NCBI RefSeq assembly: GCF_021696945.1
Contig: NZ_JACYHE010000021.1
Location: forward strand, 1 to 64,000
From: Streptomyces sp. JJ36
GTDB taxonomy: Bacteria > Actinomycetota > Actinomycetes > Streptomycetales > Streptomycetaceae
DNA length: 64,000 nt
Direction: 5' to 3'
Shown piece by piece: positions 26,502 through 36,525 of this stretch (positions within the stretch are counted from its first letter, which is position 1; each line of letters begins with the position of its first letter). The notes beneath the pieces were generated by a model. It saw only the letters and a list, made by a program, of their open reading frames with translations. It was not told where the DNA came from and did not search any database. The translations under genes and the position numbers were made by a program.

Positions 26502-27547
26502 CCAGCCCCTCCTCCGACGAAGCGCACCTCCGGCCGGCCGTGGACCTGCCGCTGCTCCAGATCGGCGGGCCCGCCGCCGGGACCGAGGCGGCCGGCTGCG
26601 GCGACGCCTGCGGCTGCGGCGCCGCGGACGCGGGATCCGCCGGGCCCGGCCCGCTGGACTGCGGGCTCGATCCGGACCTCGCCCGGCTGCTGCTCGACGC
26701 CGGACTGGACCCCGTCCAGGTCGAGGACGTCGCGCACCTGGCGATCGAGGAGGACCTGGACCACGGCGTGGACGTGACCACCGTGGCCACCGTCCCCGAC
26801 GACGCGCTGGCCGTCGGCGACTTCACCGCCCGGGAGGCGGGCACCGTCGCGGGGCTGCGGATCGCCGAGGCGGTGCTCTCCGTGGTCTGCACCGACGAGT
26901 TCGAGGTGGAGCGGCACGCCGAGGACGGCGACCGGGTCGCCGCCGGGCAGCGGCTGCTCACCGTCCGCACCCGCACCCGCGACCTGCTCACCGCCGAGCG
27001 CAGCGCGCTCAACCTGCTCTGCCGCCTCTCCGGCATCGCCACCGCCACCCGCGCCTGGGCGGACGCCCTCGCCGGCACCTCCGCCCGGGTGCGCGACACC
27101 CGCAAGACCACCCCGGGCCTGCGCGCCCTGGAGAAGTACGCGGTCCGCTGCGGCGGCGGGGTCAACCACCGTTTCTCGCTCTCCGACGCGGCGCTGATCA
27201 AGGACAACCACGTGCTGGCGGCCGGCGGGGTCGCGGCCGCCTTCGCCGCCGTGCGCGCCGAGTTCCCCGACGTGCCCATCGAGGTGGAGGTCGACCGGCT
27301 GGACCAGATCGGACCGGTGCTCGCCGAGGGCGCCGACCTGCTGCTGCTGGACAACTTCACCCCGGAGCAGACCGCCGAGGCGGTCGCCCTGGTCGCGGGG
27401 CGCGCGAGGCTGGAGTCCTCCGGACGCCTCACCCTGGACAACGCCCGGGCCTACGCCGACACCGGCGTCGACTACCTGGCCGTGGGCGGTCTCACCCACT
27501 CCTCGCCGATCCTCGACATCGGCCTCGACCTCCGCGAGGACGCCTGA
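26498..27547 (+). CDS. nadC: Nicotinate-nucleotide pyrophosphorylase (quinolinate phosphoribosyltransferase)
   Basis: Converts quinolinate and PRPP to nicotinate mononucleotide, CO2 and pyrophosphate. 349 residues from GTG 26498 overlapping the nadB stop. The core starts near residue 55. Signatures include AIEEDLDHGVDVTT, RSALNLLCRLSGIATAT, RVRDTRKTTPGLRALEKYAVRCGGGVNHRFSLSDAALIKDNH, and the sheet residues IEVEVDRLDQ and LLLLDNF. The first 55 residues include a Cys/Gly cluster (GCGDACGCG) absent from typical NadC, which may be disordered or bind metal. It is followed after 2 bases by coaX. Confidence 0.96.
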   Translation: MTSPSSDEAHLRPAVDLPLLQIGGPAAGTEAAGCGDACGCGAADAGSAGPGPLDCGLDPDLARLLLDAGLDPVQVEDVAHLAIEEDLDHGVDVTTVATVPDDALAVGDFTAREAGTVAGLRIAEAVLSVVCTDEFEVERHAEDGDRVAAGQRLLTVRTRTRDLLTAERSALNLLCRLSGIATATRAWADALAGTSARVRDTRKTTPGLRALEKYAVRCGGGVNHRFSLSDAALIKDNHVLAAGGVAAAFAAVRAEFPDVPIEVEVDRLDQIGPVLAEGADLLLLDNFTPEQTAEAVALVAGRARLESSGRLTLDNARAYADTGVDYLAVGGLTHSSPILDIGLDLREDA

Positions 27548-27549
27548 CC

Positions 27550-28347
27550 ATGCTGCTCACCATCGACGTCGGCAACACCCATACCGTGCTCGGTCTCTTC
27601 GACGGCGAGGACATCGTCGAGCACTGGCGCATCTCCACCGACTCCCGGCGTACGGCGGACGAGCTGGCCGTACTGCTCCAGGGGCTGATGGGCATGCACC
27701 CGCTGCTCGGCGAGGAGCTGGGCGACAACGTCGAGGGCATCGCCATCTGCTCCACGGTGCCGGCGGTGCTGCACGAGCTGCGCGAGGTCACCCGCCGCTA
27801 CTACGGGGACATCCCGGCGGTGCTGGTCGAACCCGGCGTGAAGACCGGGGTGCCGATCCTCATGGACCACCCCAAGGAGGTCGGCGCGGACCGCATCATC
27901 AACGCGCTGGCCGCGGTCGAGCTCTACGGCGGGCCGTGTGTGGTGGTCGACTTCGGCACCGCGACCACCTTCGACGCCGTCTCCGCCCGCGGGGAGTACG
28001 TCGGCGGCGCGATCGCGCCCGGCATCGAGATCTCCGTGGACGCGCTGGGTGTACGCGGGGCGCAGCTCCGCAAGATCGAGCTGGCCCGGCCGCGGAGCGT
28101 CATCGGGAAGAACACGGTCGAGGCGATGCAGGCGGGCATCCTCTACGGCTTCGCCGGCCAGGTGGACGGCGTGGTGCAGCGGATGGCGGCCGAGCTGGCC
28201 GACGACCCGGACGACGTGACCGTGATCGCCACCGGCGGCCTCTCCCCGATGGTGCTGGGCGAGGCCACGCTGATCGACGAGCACGAGCCGTGGCTGACCC
28301 TGATCGGGCTCCGGCTGGTGTACGAGCGGAACGTGGCGCGGAACTGA
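27550..28347 (+). CDS. coaX: Type III pantothenate kinase
   Basis: Phosphorylates pantothenate at the start of CoA synthesis. 265 residues, ASKHA fold. The phosphate-1 motif MLLTIDVGNTHTVLGLFDG is at the N-terminus; DHPKEVGADRIINALAAV, VVDFGTATTFDAVSARGEYVGGAIAPGIEIS (with the catalytic Asp) and VIATGGLSPM follow. Start ATG 27550 is 2 bases after nadC. Its presence with panC makes the DUF2520-to-coaX block a combined CoA/NAD supply operon. Confidence 0.96.
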   Translation: MLLTIDVGNTHTVLGLFDGEDIVEHWRISTDSRRTADELAVLLQGLMGMHPLLGEELGDNVEGIAICSTVPAVLHELREVTRRYYGDIPAVLVEPGVKTGVPILMDHPKEVGADRIINALAAVELYGGPCVVVDFGTATTFDAVSARGEYVGGAIAPGIEISVDALGVRGAQLRKIELARPRSVIGKNTVEAMQAGILYGFAGQVDGVVQRMAAELADDPDDVTVIATGGLSPMVLGEATLIDEHEPWLTLIGLRLVYERNVARN

Positions 28348-28350
28348 CGG

Positions 28351-30015
28351 GTGTCCCGGGGGAGTCGGCCGGGGGCGAAGCGTCGCGCGACGGCCGTGGC
28401 ACGGGCCACCGCGGTGCTCCTCGCCGCGCTCGCCGGGCTGCTCACCGCCGTCCCCGCCGGGTCGGCCGCGCCCGCCCGGACGGACGTCCGGGTCGTCGTC
28501 GAACCGGACTACTACCTGACCGGGCCCGGTCAGGGCGGCGGCACGAAGTTCCCCGTGGTGCTGGAGGCCGCCCGGGCGCGTGACGTGGTCCTCACCGTGG
28601 ACGCCGCGTCCCTCCGGGGCGCGGTCCGCGTCCGCGCACACCACTGCCCGCGGCTGCGGGGACGCCCGTACGTCTTCCGCTGTCGCCCGCGCGACGTCGA
28701 CGGCACCGACCGGCTGCTCCCCTTCGTGGTGGGACCGGCGAAGGGCGTGCGGCCGGGCGACGGCGGCACGGTCCGCTACACCGTCACCGCGGCCGGTGGC
28801 GAGCGGACGGTGCACACCTCCCGGGTGTGGGCCGGCCCGGGGAGCACCGGACTGCGGGAGCGCCGGGAGGAGCCGGTCCGCGGCGTCGCCCCCGGTGGCG
28901 TCGTGTCGTTCACCCCGGCCGTGGCCAACTACAGCGGCATCACTCCCCGGCGCTTCGGTCTCGCCCTGCGCACGAGGGGCCTGCGCCCCCTGCGCGAGCA
29001 CCGCAACTGCCGCTACTCCCAGCCCGCCGAGCGGGCAGAGCAGCGGGAGACGGCCGTGGGCCACACGGTGTACTGCCGCTTCGAGGAACCGCTCCGGCCG
29101 GGCACGGCCCGCACGCTGTCGGAGCCCTTCCGCTTCCGGGTACCGGAGAGACTGACGGCCACGGCGATCTCCTACTCCCTGTGGCTGCCCGGGGAGGACC
29201 CGGCCGCTCCGGGGCCGCCCGTGCCCGGGGTGCCGCCCCGGGTCTCCGGGAGCGGGCCTCCGGTGGCCCTGGGCCGCGCGGTGCCACGGGAGGGCTTCCC
29301 TCCGCACGGGCGGGACAGCGTGCTGGTCTCCACCACGGTGGACACCGATCTGCAGGCGGTCGCCACGCCGGTCGAGGGCCGTGTGGGGGACGTGGTCGCC
29401 GTGGAACTCGGCGCGCGCAACGCCGGGCCCGGCGACCTGACGGTGCTCGGGGCGAGCGTGGCCGGTGCCCCCGAGGACCTCTTCTACGAGATCGTGCCTC
29501 CGGAGGGCACGGTGCTCGATCCGGACGTGGATCCGGACCCGGGCGCGGAGGAGGAGACGAGCTGGATCTGTGACGACCACCGGCCCGGCCGCGCACGGTA
29601 CGTGTGCCGGCTTCCGGAGACCTTCCCGGCGGGCGAGGAGCGGACGGCGTCGTTCTTCTTCCGCATCGAGCGGCGCACCGCGGGGGCCGCCGGGCGCGTG
29701 CGGGTGCTGAGCGGCGAGGGAGCGGACCGCCCGGCCCGGGACCCCGCGGCCGGCAACGACACGGCGGCGATCCCGCTGACCGTCACGGGCACGGGGGGCA
29801 CCGCCGTCCCCGAGGGGTACTCGGGAGAGGACGACTCCGCCAGGTCCTCGCGCCGCCGGGCGGCAGAAGAGGACGCCTCCCCCGGAGGGAGCGGTGCGTC
29901 CGTCGTGCTCGCGGTGGGCGCGGCGGCGGCCGGGGGCGTGCTGTTCGTCGCCGGATTGCGGCGACGCCACGCCGCAATCCGGGCGATAAGAAGATTTAGG
30001 GCATTCCGCTCGTAG
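28351..30015 (+). CDS. Secreted, C-terminally membrane-anchored surface protein
   Basis: 554 residues with a GTG start at 28351, three bases after coaX. A basic and hydrophobic signal peptide (about residues 12-40) ends AVPAGSAAPA. The large extracellular part consists of beta-rich segments with paired cysteines (AHHCPRLRGRPYVFRC; HRNCRYSQ ... TVYCRFEEP; WICDDHRPGRARYVCRLP), resembling Ig-like/DUF11-type repeats. A Ser/Arg/Glu-rich linker leads to a single membrane helix (about 513-535) and a basic tail (LRRRHAAIRAIRRFRAF). No LPXTG motif was seen. Probably a cell-surface protein of unknown role. The placement in the coaX transcript is curious. Confidence 0.75.
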   Translation: MSRGSRPGAKRRATAVARATAVLLAALAGLLTAVPAGSAAPARTDVRVVVEPDYYLTGPGQGGGTKFPVVLEAARARDVVLTVDAASLRGAVRVRAHHCPRLRGRPYVFRCRPRDVDGTDRLLPFVVGPAKGVRPGDGGTVRYTVTAAGGERTVHTSRVWAGPGSTGLRERREEPVRGVAPGGVVSFTPAVANYSGITPRRFGLALRTRGLRPLREHRNCRYSQPAERAEQRETAVGHTVYCRFEEPLRPGTARTLSEPFRFRVPERLTATAISYSLWLPGEDPAAPGPPVPGVPPRVSGSGPPVALGRAVPREGFPPHGRDSVLVSTTVDTDLQAVATPVEGRVGDVVAVELGARNAGPGDLTVLGASVAGAPEDLFYEIVPPEGTVLDPDVDPDPGAEEETSWICDDHRPGRARYVCRLPETFPAGEERTASFFFRIERRTAGAAGRVRVLSGEGADRPARDPAAGNDTAAIPLTVTGTGGTAVPEGYSGEDDSARSSRRRAAEEDASPGGSGASVVLAVGAAAAGGVLFVAGLRRRHAAIRAIRRFRAFRS

Positions 30016-30054
30016 AGTCGCCCCATGCCCACGCCATACGGTTACCGAGGCGGC

Positions 30055-30816
30055 ATGGCGTTCAGCGCGGACGAGCTGCGTGTGCTCCGAGGCGCCCTCG
30101 CCGTCGCCCTGCAGTCCGGCCCGGCCTCCGCACCCGGAACACGCGAGGTGCTCCGCCTTGCCGAACATCTCGACGAGGCGGAGCACGAGGGGCACCGGCT
30201 CCGTACGTTCCTGGTGGCGGATCTCGCGCGCTACCGTGCGGCACTCCCCGGCGCCGCGGCGGGCTATCTCGAACGGCTCGAGGACGCGCTCGCCGCGGGC
30301 TGGACGCCCGCGCCGGAGGATCTGGCGGCCCTGCGGAGACTGCGGGCCGGGAGCGCCGGAGCCGCGGAGGCGGAACGCCGCGCCGAGCTGCTGCGGCGCT
30401 GCGAGTCCGCCGCCGGCGTCGCGCCCGCCGGAGCCTCCCGCGGAGCGGCCGCACAGGGCGGGCCGGCCCGCCCCGTCTTCCTGCCCGCCGGGCGCGCCCC
30501 CGTGTGCGCGGAGCGGGACGACGAGCCCGGACGCAGGCGCCCGGCGGAGCCCGCGCAGGAGCCCGCGCAGGAGCCTGAGCCGGAGCGGAAGCCGGGACCA
30601 GGGCGGGAGCGGAAGCCGGCGCCGGAGCCCGCAGGGGAGCCCGCGCGGGAGCCGGGTCCCGCCGAGGAGCCGGGGAAGCGGCCGGAGCGGCGGCCCGGGA
30701 AGCCCTCCGGGCCCGAGCCGCAGCGGCGGCGGCCCGTCCCGACCCCCGGCGAGGTCTTCCCGCCCCGGCGCCGCAAACAGCCGCCCCAGCACGTCCTGAC
30801 GGGCCTGACAGCCTGA
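30055..30816 (+). CDS. Conserved Streptomyces hypothetical with Pro/Glu-rich tail
   Basis: 253 residues from ATG 30055, which has GAGG five bases upstream. A second in-frame ATG at 30025 has no ribosome-binding site but lies six bases after a TAGAGT hexamer (30013-30018), so a leaderless longer form is possible. The N-terminal 115 residues are helical and conserved-looking (MAFSADELRVLRGALAVALQ, RTFLVADLARYRAALPGAAAGYLERLEDALAAG). The C-terminal half is low complexity, rich in Glu/Pro/Arg repeats (AEEPGKRPERRPGKPSGPEP). No function is known to me. Confidence 0.8.
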   Translation: MAFSADELRVLRGALAVALQSGPASAPGTREVLRLAEHLDEAEHEGHRLRTFLVADLARYRAALPGAAAGYLERLEDALAAGWTPAPEDLAALRRLRAGSAGAAEAERRAELLRRCESAAGVAPAGASRGAAAQGGPARPVFLPAGRAPVCAERDDEPGRRRPAEPAQEPAQEPEPERKPGPGRERKPAPEPAGEPAREPGPAEEPGKRPERRPGKPSGPEPQRRRPVPTPGEVFPPRRRKQPPQHVLTGLTA

Positions 30817-31088
30817 CGGGCACCCCCGCCTCCCGCCGCAGTGCGGCGTACCGGGGCACTCGCGCCGGAACGGCCCGGCCCCTGCCCGCGCTCCCGGCGC
30901 CGGCGGGCCGGGCAGCGGCCCCGGGGCGCTGTGCCCGCCGGCTCGCCGCTCACACCCGTCCCCCGTGCGTACCGGTGCCCGGCGGTGCCGGCCGCCCGGA
31001 CTCGTTCCGGGTGCCCCGGCAGGGCGCCCCCGGGCCGGACGGGAAGGCCGCGTTACGCTGAAAGCCCCCATCGAGGAGGCCGACAGCC

Positions 31089-31238
31089 ATGGATTACCTC
31101 TCCGCACTGACTCCGCCGCTGGTGATGGCCGTGGCCTTCACCGCGGTCGTCGTCACCATCGTGAAGAGCCAGGGCGGCACGAACAAGACCAAGGAGGACG
31201 CCGCCGTCGACGCGCTGCACCGCGAGACGGACGGCTGA
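31089..31238 (+). CDS. Small single-helix membrane protein (49 aa)
   Basis: ATG 31089 with GAGGAGG ten bases upstream. The product begins MDYLSALTPPLVMAVAFTAV: a hydrophobic helix from about residue 8 to 25, then a charged tail with KSQGGTNKTKEDAAVDALHRETDG. Similar short proteins are found at this locus in other streptomycetes. The N-terminus is probably outside or embedded and the tail cytoplasmic. Function unknown. It is followed after 30 bp by a BlaI-type regulator gene. Confidence 0.82.
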   Translation: MDYLSALTPPLVMAVAFTAVVVTIVKSQGGTNKTKEDAAVDALHRETDG

Positions 31239-31256
31239 ATTCGCGACATCTGCCCC

Positions 31257-31262
31257 TATTAT
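31257..31262 (+). promoter_or_regulatory. Candidate -10 box TATTAT for a leaderless BlaI-type transcript
   Basis: TATTAT ends six bases before the GTG start at 31269, and no ribosome-binding site lies between. That spacing puts transcription initiation at or next to the start codon. No clear -35 is visible. Confidence 0.4.
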
Positions 31263-31268
31263 TCTCCC

Positions 31269-31658
31269 GTGCCCCGACCATTGGGAGAGCTCGAAGACGC
31301 GGTGATGACCCGGGTATGGCAGTGGAACCGCCCGGTCACCGTGCGGGAAGTCCTGGAAGATCTACAGGCAGAACGGACCATCGCCTACACCACGGTGATG
31401 ACCGTAATGGACAACCTCCACCAGAAGGGCTGGGTGCGCCGCGAACAAGAGGGCCGCGCCTATCGATATGCCGCGGTCTCCACGCGGGCCGCGTACTCCG
31501 CGGCACTGATGCACGAAGCCTGGGCGCGCAGTGACAACGCGGCAGCCGCGCTGGTGGACTTCTTCGGCATGATGTCGCCGGAACAGACGGCGGCGCTGCG
31601 GGACGCCCTTCGCGTCGTACAGCCGGCCGATGTGCGCACGGAGCCGCCGGAGAGATAG
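31269..31658 (+). CDS. BlaI/MecI/CopY-family winged-helix regulator
   Basis: 129 residues with a GTG start at 31269. The winged helix is typical of the Penicillinase_R family: MPRPLGELEDAVMTRVWQWNRPVTVREVLEDL, AYTTVMTVMDNLHQKGWVRREQEGRAYRYAAVSTRAAYSAALM. A C-terminal dimerization helix follows (LVDFFGMMSPEQTAALRDAL). Relatives repress beta-lactamase or copper genes and are inactivated by a partner protease; no BlaR-like protease is encoded nearby. There is no ribosome-binding site upstream, consistent with a leaderless message. Confidence 0.92.
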   Translation: MPRPLGELEDAVMTRVWQWNRPVTVREVLEDLQAERTIAYTTVMTVMDNLHQKGWVRREQEGRAYRYAAVSTRAAYSAALMHEAWARSDNAAAALVDFFGMMSPEQTAALRDALRVVQPADVRTEPPER

Positions 31659-31667
31659 CGTCAGCGT

Positions 31668-32330
31668 ATGCCCGGTTCCCGCCCTTCCCCCGATCCGCTC
31701 GACGCGTCCGCCGCCGCCGAATCCCCCGGCGTGGACACGGCCGCGTCACCGGAAGCCGGGGAGACCTTCCCGCGCCCGGAGACCGGGGCGGCGCCGGCCG
31801 CCGGAGAAGCGGAGCGGGACGGCCGTGCCGCGGTCACGGTGCGCCGTGCGCGTACCGCCGACGTACGGACGGTGCGCCGGCTCATCGACGCCTATGCGCG
31901 CGACCGCATCCTGCTCGACAAAGCGACGGTGACGCTTTACGAGGACATCCAGGAGTTCTGGGTCGCGGAACGCGAGGCCGACGGCGAGGTGGTCGCCTGC
32001 GGCGCGCTGCATGTCATGTGGGAAGACCTGGCCGAGGTCAGAACGCTCGCCGTGGATCCCGCCATGAAGGGCACCGGGGTGGGTCACCTGGTGCTGGAGA
32101 AGCTGTTGCAGACGGCGCGCCGCCTGGGCGTCCGGCGCATTTTCTGCCTCACCTTCGAAGTGGACTTCTTCGCCAAGCACGGCTTCACGGAGATCGGGGA
32201 CACCCCGGTGGACGGGGATGTCTACAGCGAGCTGCTGCGTTCCTATGACGAGGGCGTGGCCGAGTTCCTGGGTCTCGAACGAGTGAAGCCGAACACCTTG
32301 GGCAACAGTCGCATGCTGTTGCAACTCTGA
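31668..32330 (+). CDS. GNAT acetyltransferase, amino-acid N-acetyltransferase type
   Basis: 220 residues from ATG 31668. The first 50 residues are a low-complexity extension, then a GNAT core begins: VTVRRARTADVRTVRRLIDAYARDRILLDKATVTLYEDIQEFWVAE. The acetyl-CoA loop is VDPAMKGTGVGHLVLEKLLQTARRLGVRRIFCLTFEVDFFAKHGFTEI. The LDKATVTLYEDIQEF and FFAKHGF segments match stand-alone ArgA-type N-acetylglutamate synthases of actinobacteria (Rv2747-like), which start arginine synthesis. No arg genes are adjacent, so that role rests on family resemblance. Confidence 0.85.
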   Translation: MPGSRPSPDPLDASAAAESPGVDTAASPEAGETFPRPETGAAPAAGEAERDGRAAVTVRRARTADVRTVRRLIDAYARDRILLDKATVTLYEDIQEFWVAEREADGEVVACGALHVMWEDLAEVRTLAVDPAMKGTGVGHLVLEKLLQTARRLGVRRIFCLTFEVDFFAKHGFTEIGDTPVDGDVYSELLRSYDEGVAEFLGLERVKPNTLGNSRMLLQL

Positions 32331-32540
32331 GCAGACGGTGATCGTGACCCGAGCGTGCTCTCGGCGTCCTCTCCCCGCGCTCCGGGCCGCCCGCGGGTGT
32401 TCCCCTATGTCCGAAAGATCCCTCGAATCCTGTCGTCCAGTGCGGCAAACTCGACGTAGGGTTTGTGTTTCTCGCGGAAAAGCGGTTTGCTTTCGTCGGC
32501 AGTATCCGTAAACAGTATTCTGACGAATGGGAGTGCACCC

Positions 32541-32879
32541 GTGGCACAGAAGGTCCAGGTCCTTCTTGTGGACGACCTCGAGGGCGGCGAGGCCGAGGAG
32601 ACGGTGACGTTCGCCCTCGACGGCAAGACGTACGAGATCGACCTCAACAGCTCCAACGCGCAGAAGCTCCGCGACTCGCTGGCCGAGTTCGTGAAGGCCG
32701 GGCGGCGCACGGGCGGCCGTTCCTCCCGCGGAAAGGGCGGCCGGTCCTCGTCCGGTGGCGGCAGCAGCCAGGACACCGCGAAGATCCGCGCCTGGGCCAA
32801 GGAGCAGGGATACGAGGTCAACGACCGCGGCCGGGTCCCCGCGAACATCCGCGAGGCCTACGAGAAGGCCAACGCCTGA
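32541..32879 (+). CDS. lsr2: Lsr2 nucleoid-associated protein
   Basis: 112 residues from GTG 32541 with GGGAG eight bases upstream. The N-terminal oligomerization domain (VAQKVQVLLVDDLEGGEAEE, then TVTFALDGKTYEIDLNSSNAQKLRDSLAEFVKAGRR) joins a Gly/Ser/Arg linker and a C-terminal DNA-binding domain (KIRAWAKEQGYEVNDRGRVPANIREAYEKA) whose Arg-Gly-Arg (residues 96-98) inserts in the minor groove of AT-rich DNA. Lsr2 is the actinobacterial xenogeneic silencer. Position beside clpC is conserved. Its last 22 bp are also the 3-prime end of the convergent gene on the minus strand. Confidence 0.96.
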   Translation: MAQKVQVLLVDDLEGGEAEETVTFALDGKTYEIDLNSSNAQKLRDSLAEFVKAGRRTGGRSSRGKGGRSSSGGGSSQDTAKIRAWAKEQGYEVNDRGRVPANIREAYEKANA

Positions 32880-33460
32880 TCCGCCCGTGTGGCGGCCGCA
32901 GCGGCGGCGGCCGTGGCGCGTACGCGCCGCAGCCGTGCCCGGTGACACTCCGCCGCCGCAGTGTCGACCAGTCGTACGAGATCGGGGGCCGGCCCGGGCG
33001 GCCGGCGCCCCCCGAGCACCAGGGCGGGCAGGGCCCGCTCGCCCTCGCGTCCCGGTACGGGAGGCCGCAACCACACCGCGGCCTCCCGCGGGCCTCCGCC
33101 GGGCGTACCCGGGGGAGCGGGCGCCGGCAGGCTCCCGCCGGCGCCGACCGGCGCCAGGCCGAGCTCGTCGGCGAGAGCGCCCCATTCCAGCCACTCCAGG
33201 AGCCCCGGCACCTCCGCGGCGGCCCCTTCGGCGAGCAGCACCCAGACGGTCCCGCCCGCGCGCAGTGCGGGCCCCAGCAGCGGTGCGCCCCCGGCTCCCG
33301 CCGCGGCGCCCCCGGGGCGGCGGGCCACCAGGGGGAGCCCGGCGGCGGCCGGCAGCCGCAGCGCGTCGAAGCGCACCCCGGCGGCCAGCCGCGGCGGCTC
33401 CCCGGTGAGCGGCCAGCCGAGCCGCGCGTAGTAGCGGCGGAGCCCGCCCCACAACGTCAT
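32858..33460 (-). CDS. SCO3374-family hypothetical protein
   Basis: 200 residues from ATG 33460. The N-terminus RRYYARLGWPLTGEPPRLAAGVRFDALRLPAAAGL resembles the start of bifunctional primase/polymerase-like (Prim-Pol) domains, but the catalytic residues and rest of the fold are missing. The middle includes VWVLLAEGAAAEVPGLLEWLEWGALADELGL. The family sits between lsr2 and clpC in Streptomyces. Function unknown. Its stop (32858-32860) lies inside lsr2, so the two genes overlap tail to tail by 22 bp. Confidence 0.8.
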   Translation of the reverse strand: MTLWGGLRRYYARLGWPLTGEPPRLAAGVRFDALRLPAAAGLPLVARRPGGAAAGAGGAPLLGPALRAGGTVWVLLAEGAAAEVPGLLEWLEWGALADELGLAPVGAGGSLPAPAPPGTPGGGPREAAVWLRPPVPGREGERALPALVLGGRRPPGPAPDLVRLVDTAAAECHRARLRRVRATAAAAAAATRADQALAFS

Positions 33461-33687
33461 GTACGGAGCAACTGCCGAACCCGGAGCGGGTTACGCGCCG
33501 GGCCCGGCCCCCGGTCGCCGGCGGCCCGTGATCCGGCACGCGGCGCAGGCGCAAGGGTGTTCGCCAGTAGCGGATGCATGCGGTGTGCCGGGCATGGACC
33601 CTCCGTGTCCGGGGGTAGGAAACCCCTAGTGGAACGGGGGTGTCGGACGGCGATGGAGGCCGGTGTGCGGGCGTGTCGACCAGGGGC

Positions 33688-33705
33688 GTTCGCCGTCGGC
33701 GTACT
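33688..33705. promoter_or_regulatory. Candidate ClgR operator upstream of clpC
   Basis: The minus-strand reading AGTACGCCGACGGCGAAC matches, at every position, the consensus WNNWCGCYNANRGCGWWS that I recall for ClgR, the activator of clp genes in actinobacteria. It is an imperfect inverted repeat 203 bp before the clpC start. Confidence 0.6.
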
Positions 33706-33733
33706 GGATCAGGGTGAATACGCCTGGCCTGCG

Positions 33734-33759
33734 GGAACATCGTCTCGCACCATCGGGTT
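33734..33759 (+). promoter_or_regulatory. Candidate sigma-R promoter of clpC
   Basis: GGAAC, exactly 18 bases, GTT. The sigma-R (thiol-oxidative stress) consensus is GGAAT-N18-GTT, so only the fifth base of the -35 differs. clp genes are reported members of the sigma-R regulon in S. coelicolor. Distance to the clpC start is about 148 bp. Confidence 0.5.
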
Positions 33760-33906
33760 GGAACTGTTGTCAGCCGGTACGGGCGGGAGCCTCTCGCTGG
33801 GTGTCGGCAGTTGGAATGAGCGGTCCCCCGTTGCGGGACTAAGCTGCGGAAGGACGGGGAGGGGACCGACCCCTTCTTGCCTGACCGCTCTGAGGAGCGA
33901 TTAACG

Positions 33907-36435
<2,529 letters not shown>

Positions 36436-36470
36436 CCCGCTCCGCCCGCTCGTTCCGACCCCGACACCGT

Positions 36471-36505
36471 CCGGGCCCCCGCCTCCCAGCGAGGCGGGGG
36501 CCCGG
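36471..36505. terminator. Strong bidirectional terminator after clpC
   Basis: CCGGGCCCCCGCCT, seven-base loop, AGGCGGGGGCCCGG: a perfect 14-bp stem between the clpC stop (36435) and the convergent stop at 36526. Confidence 0.85.
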
Positions 36506-36525
36506 CCGTTTCCGGCGGTCCGCCG

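Larger units (their letters stand above)
33461..33906. other. clpC regulatory region
   Basis: 446 bp between the divergent SCO3374-like gene and clpC. It holds a GTTCGCC-GTC-GGCGTAC inverted repeat (33688-33704) and a GGAAC-N18-GTT promoter (33734-33759). The GAGGAG ribosome-binding site lies at about 33892-33898. Confidence 0.6.

Noticed and set aside
27472..31107. A 1211-codon open frame on the minus strand.
   Set aside because: It lies antisense to coaX, the surface protein and the hypothetical gene, and shows no domain or natural composition.
33045..33408. Plus-strand open frames opposite the SCO3374-like gene.
   Set aside because: Repetitive Pro/Arg/Ala sequence; the minus-strand gene has better protein character.
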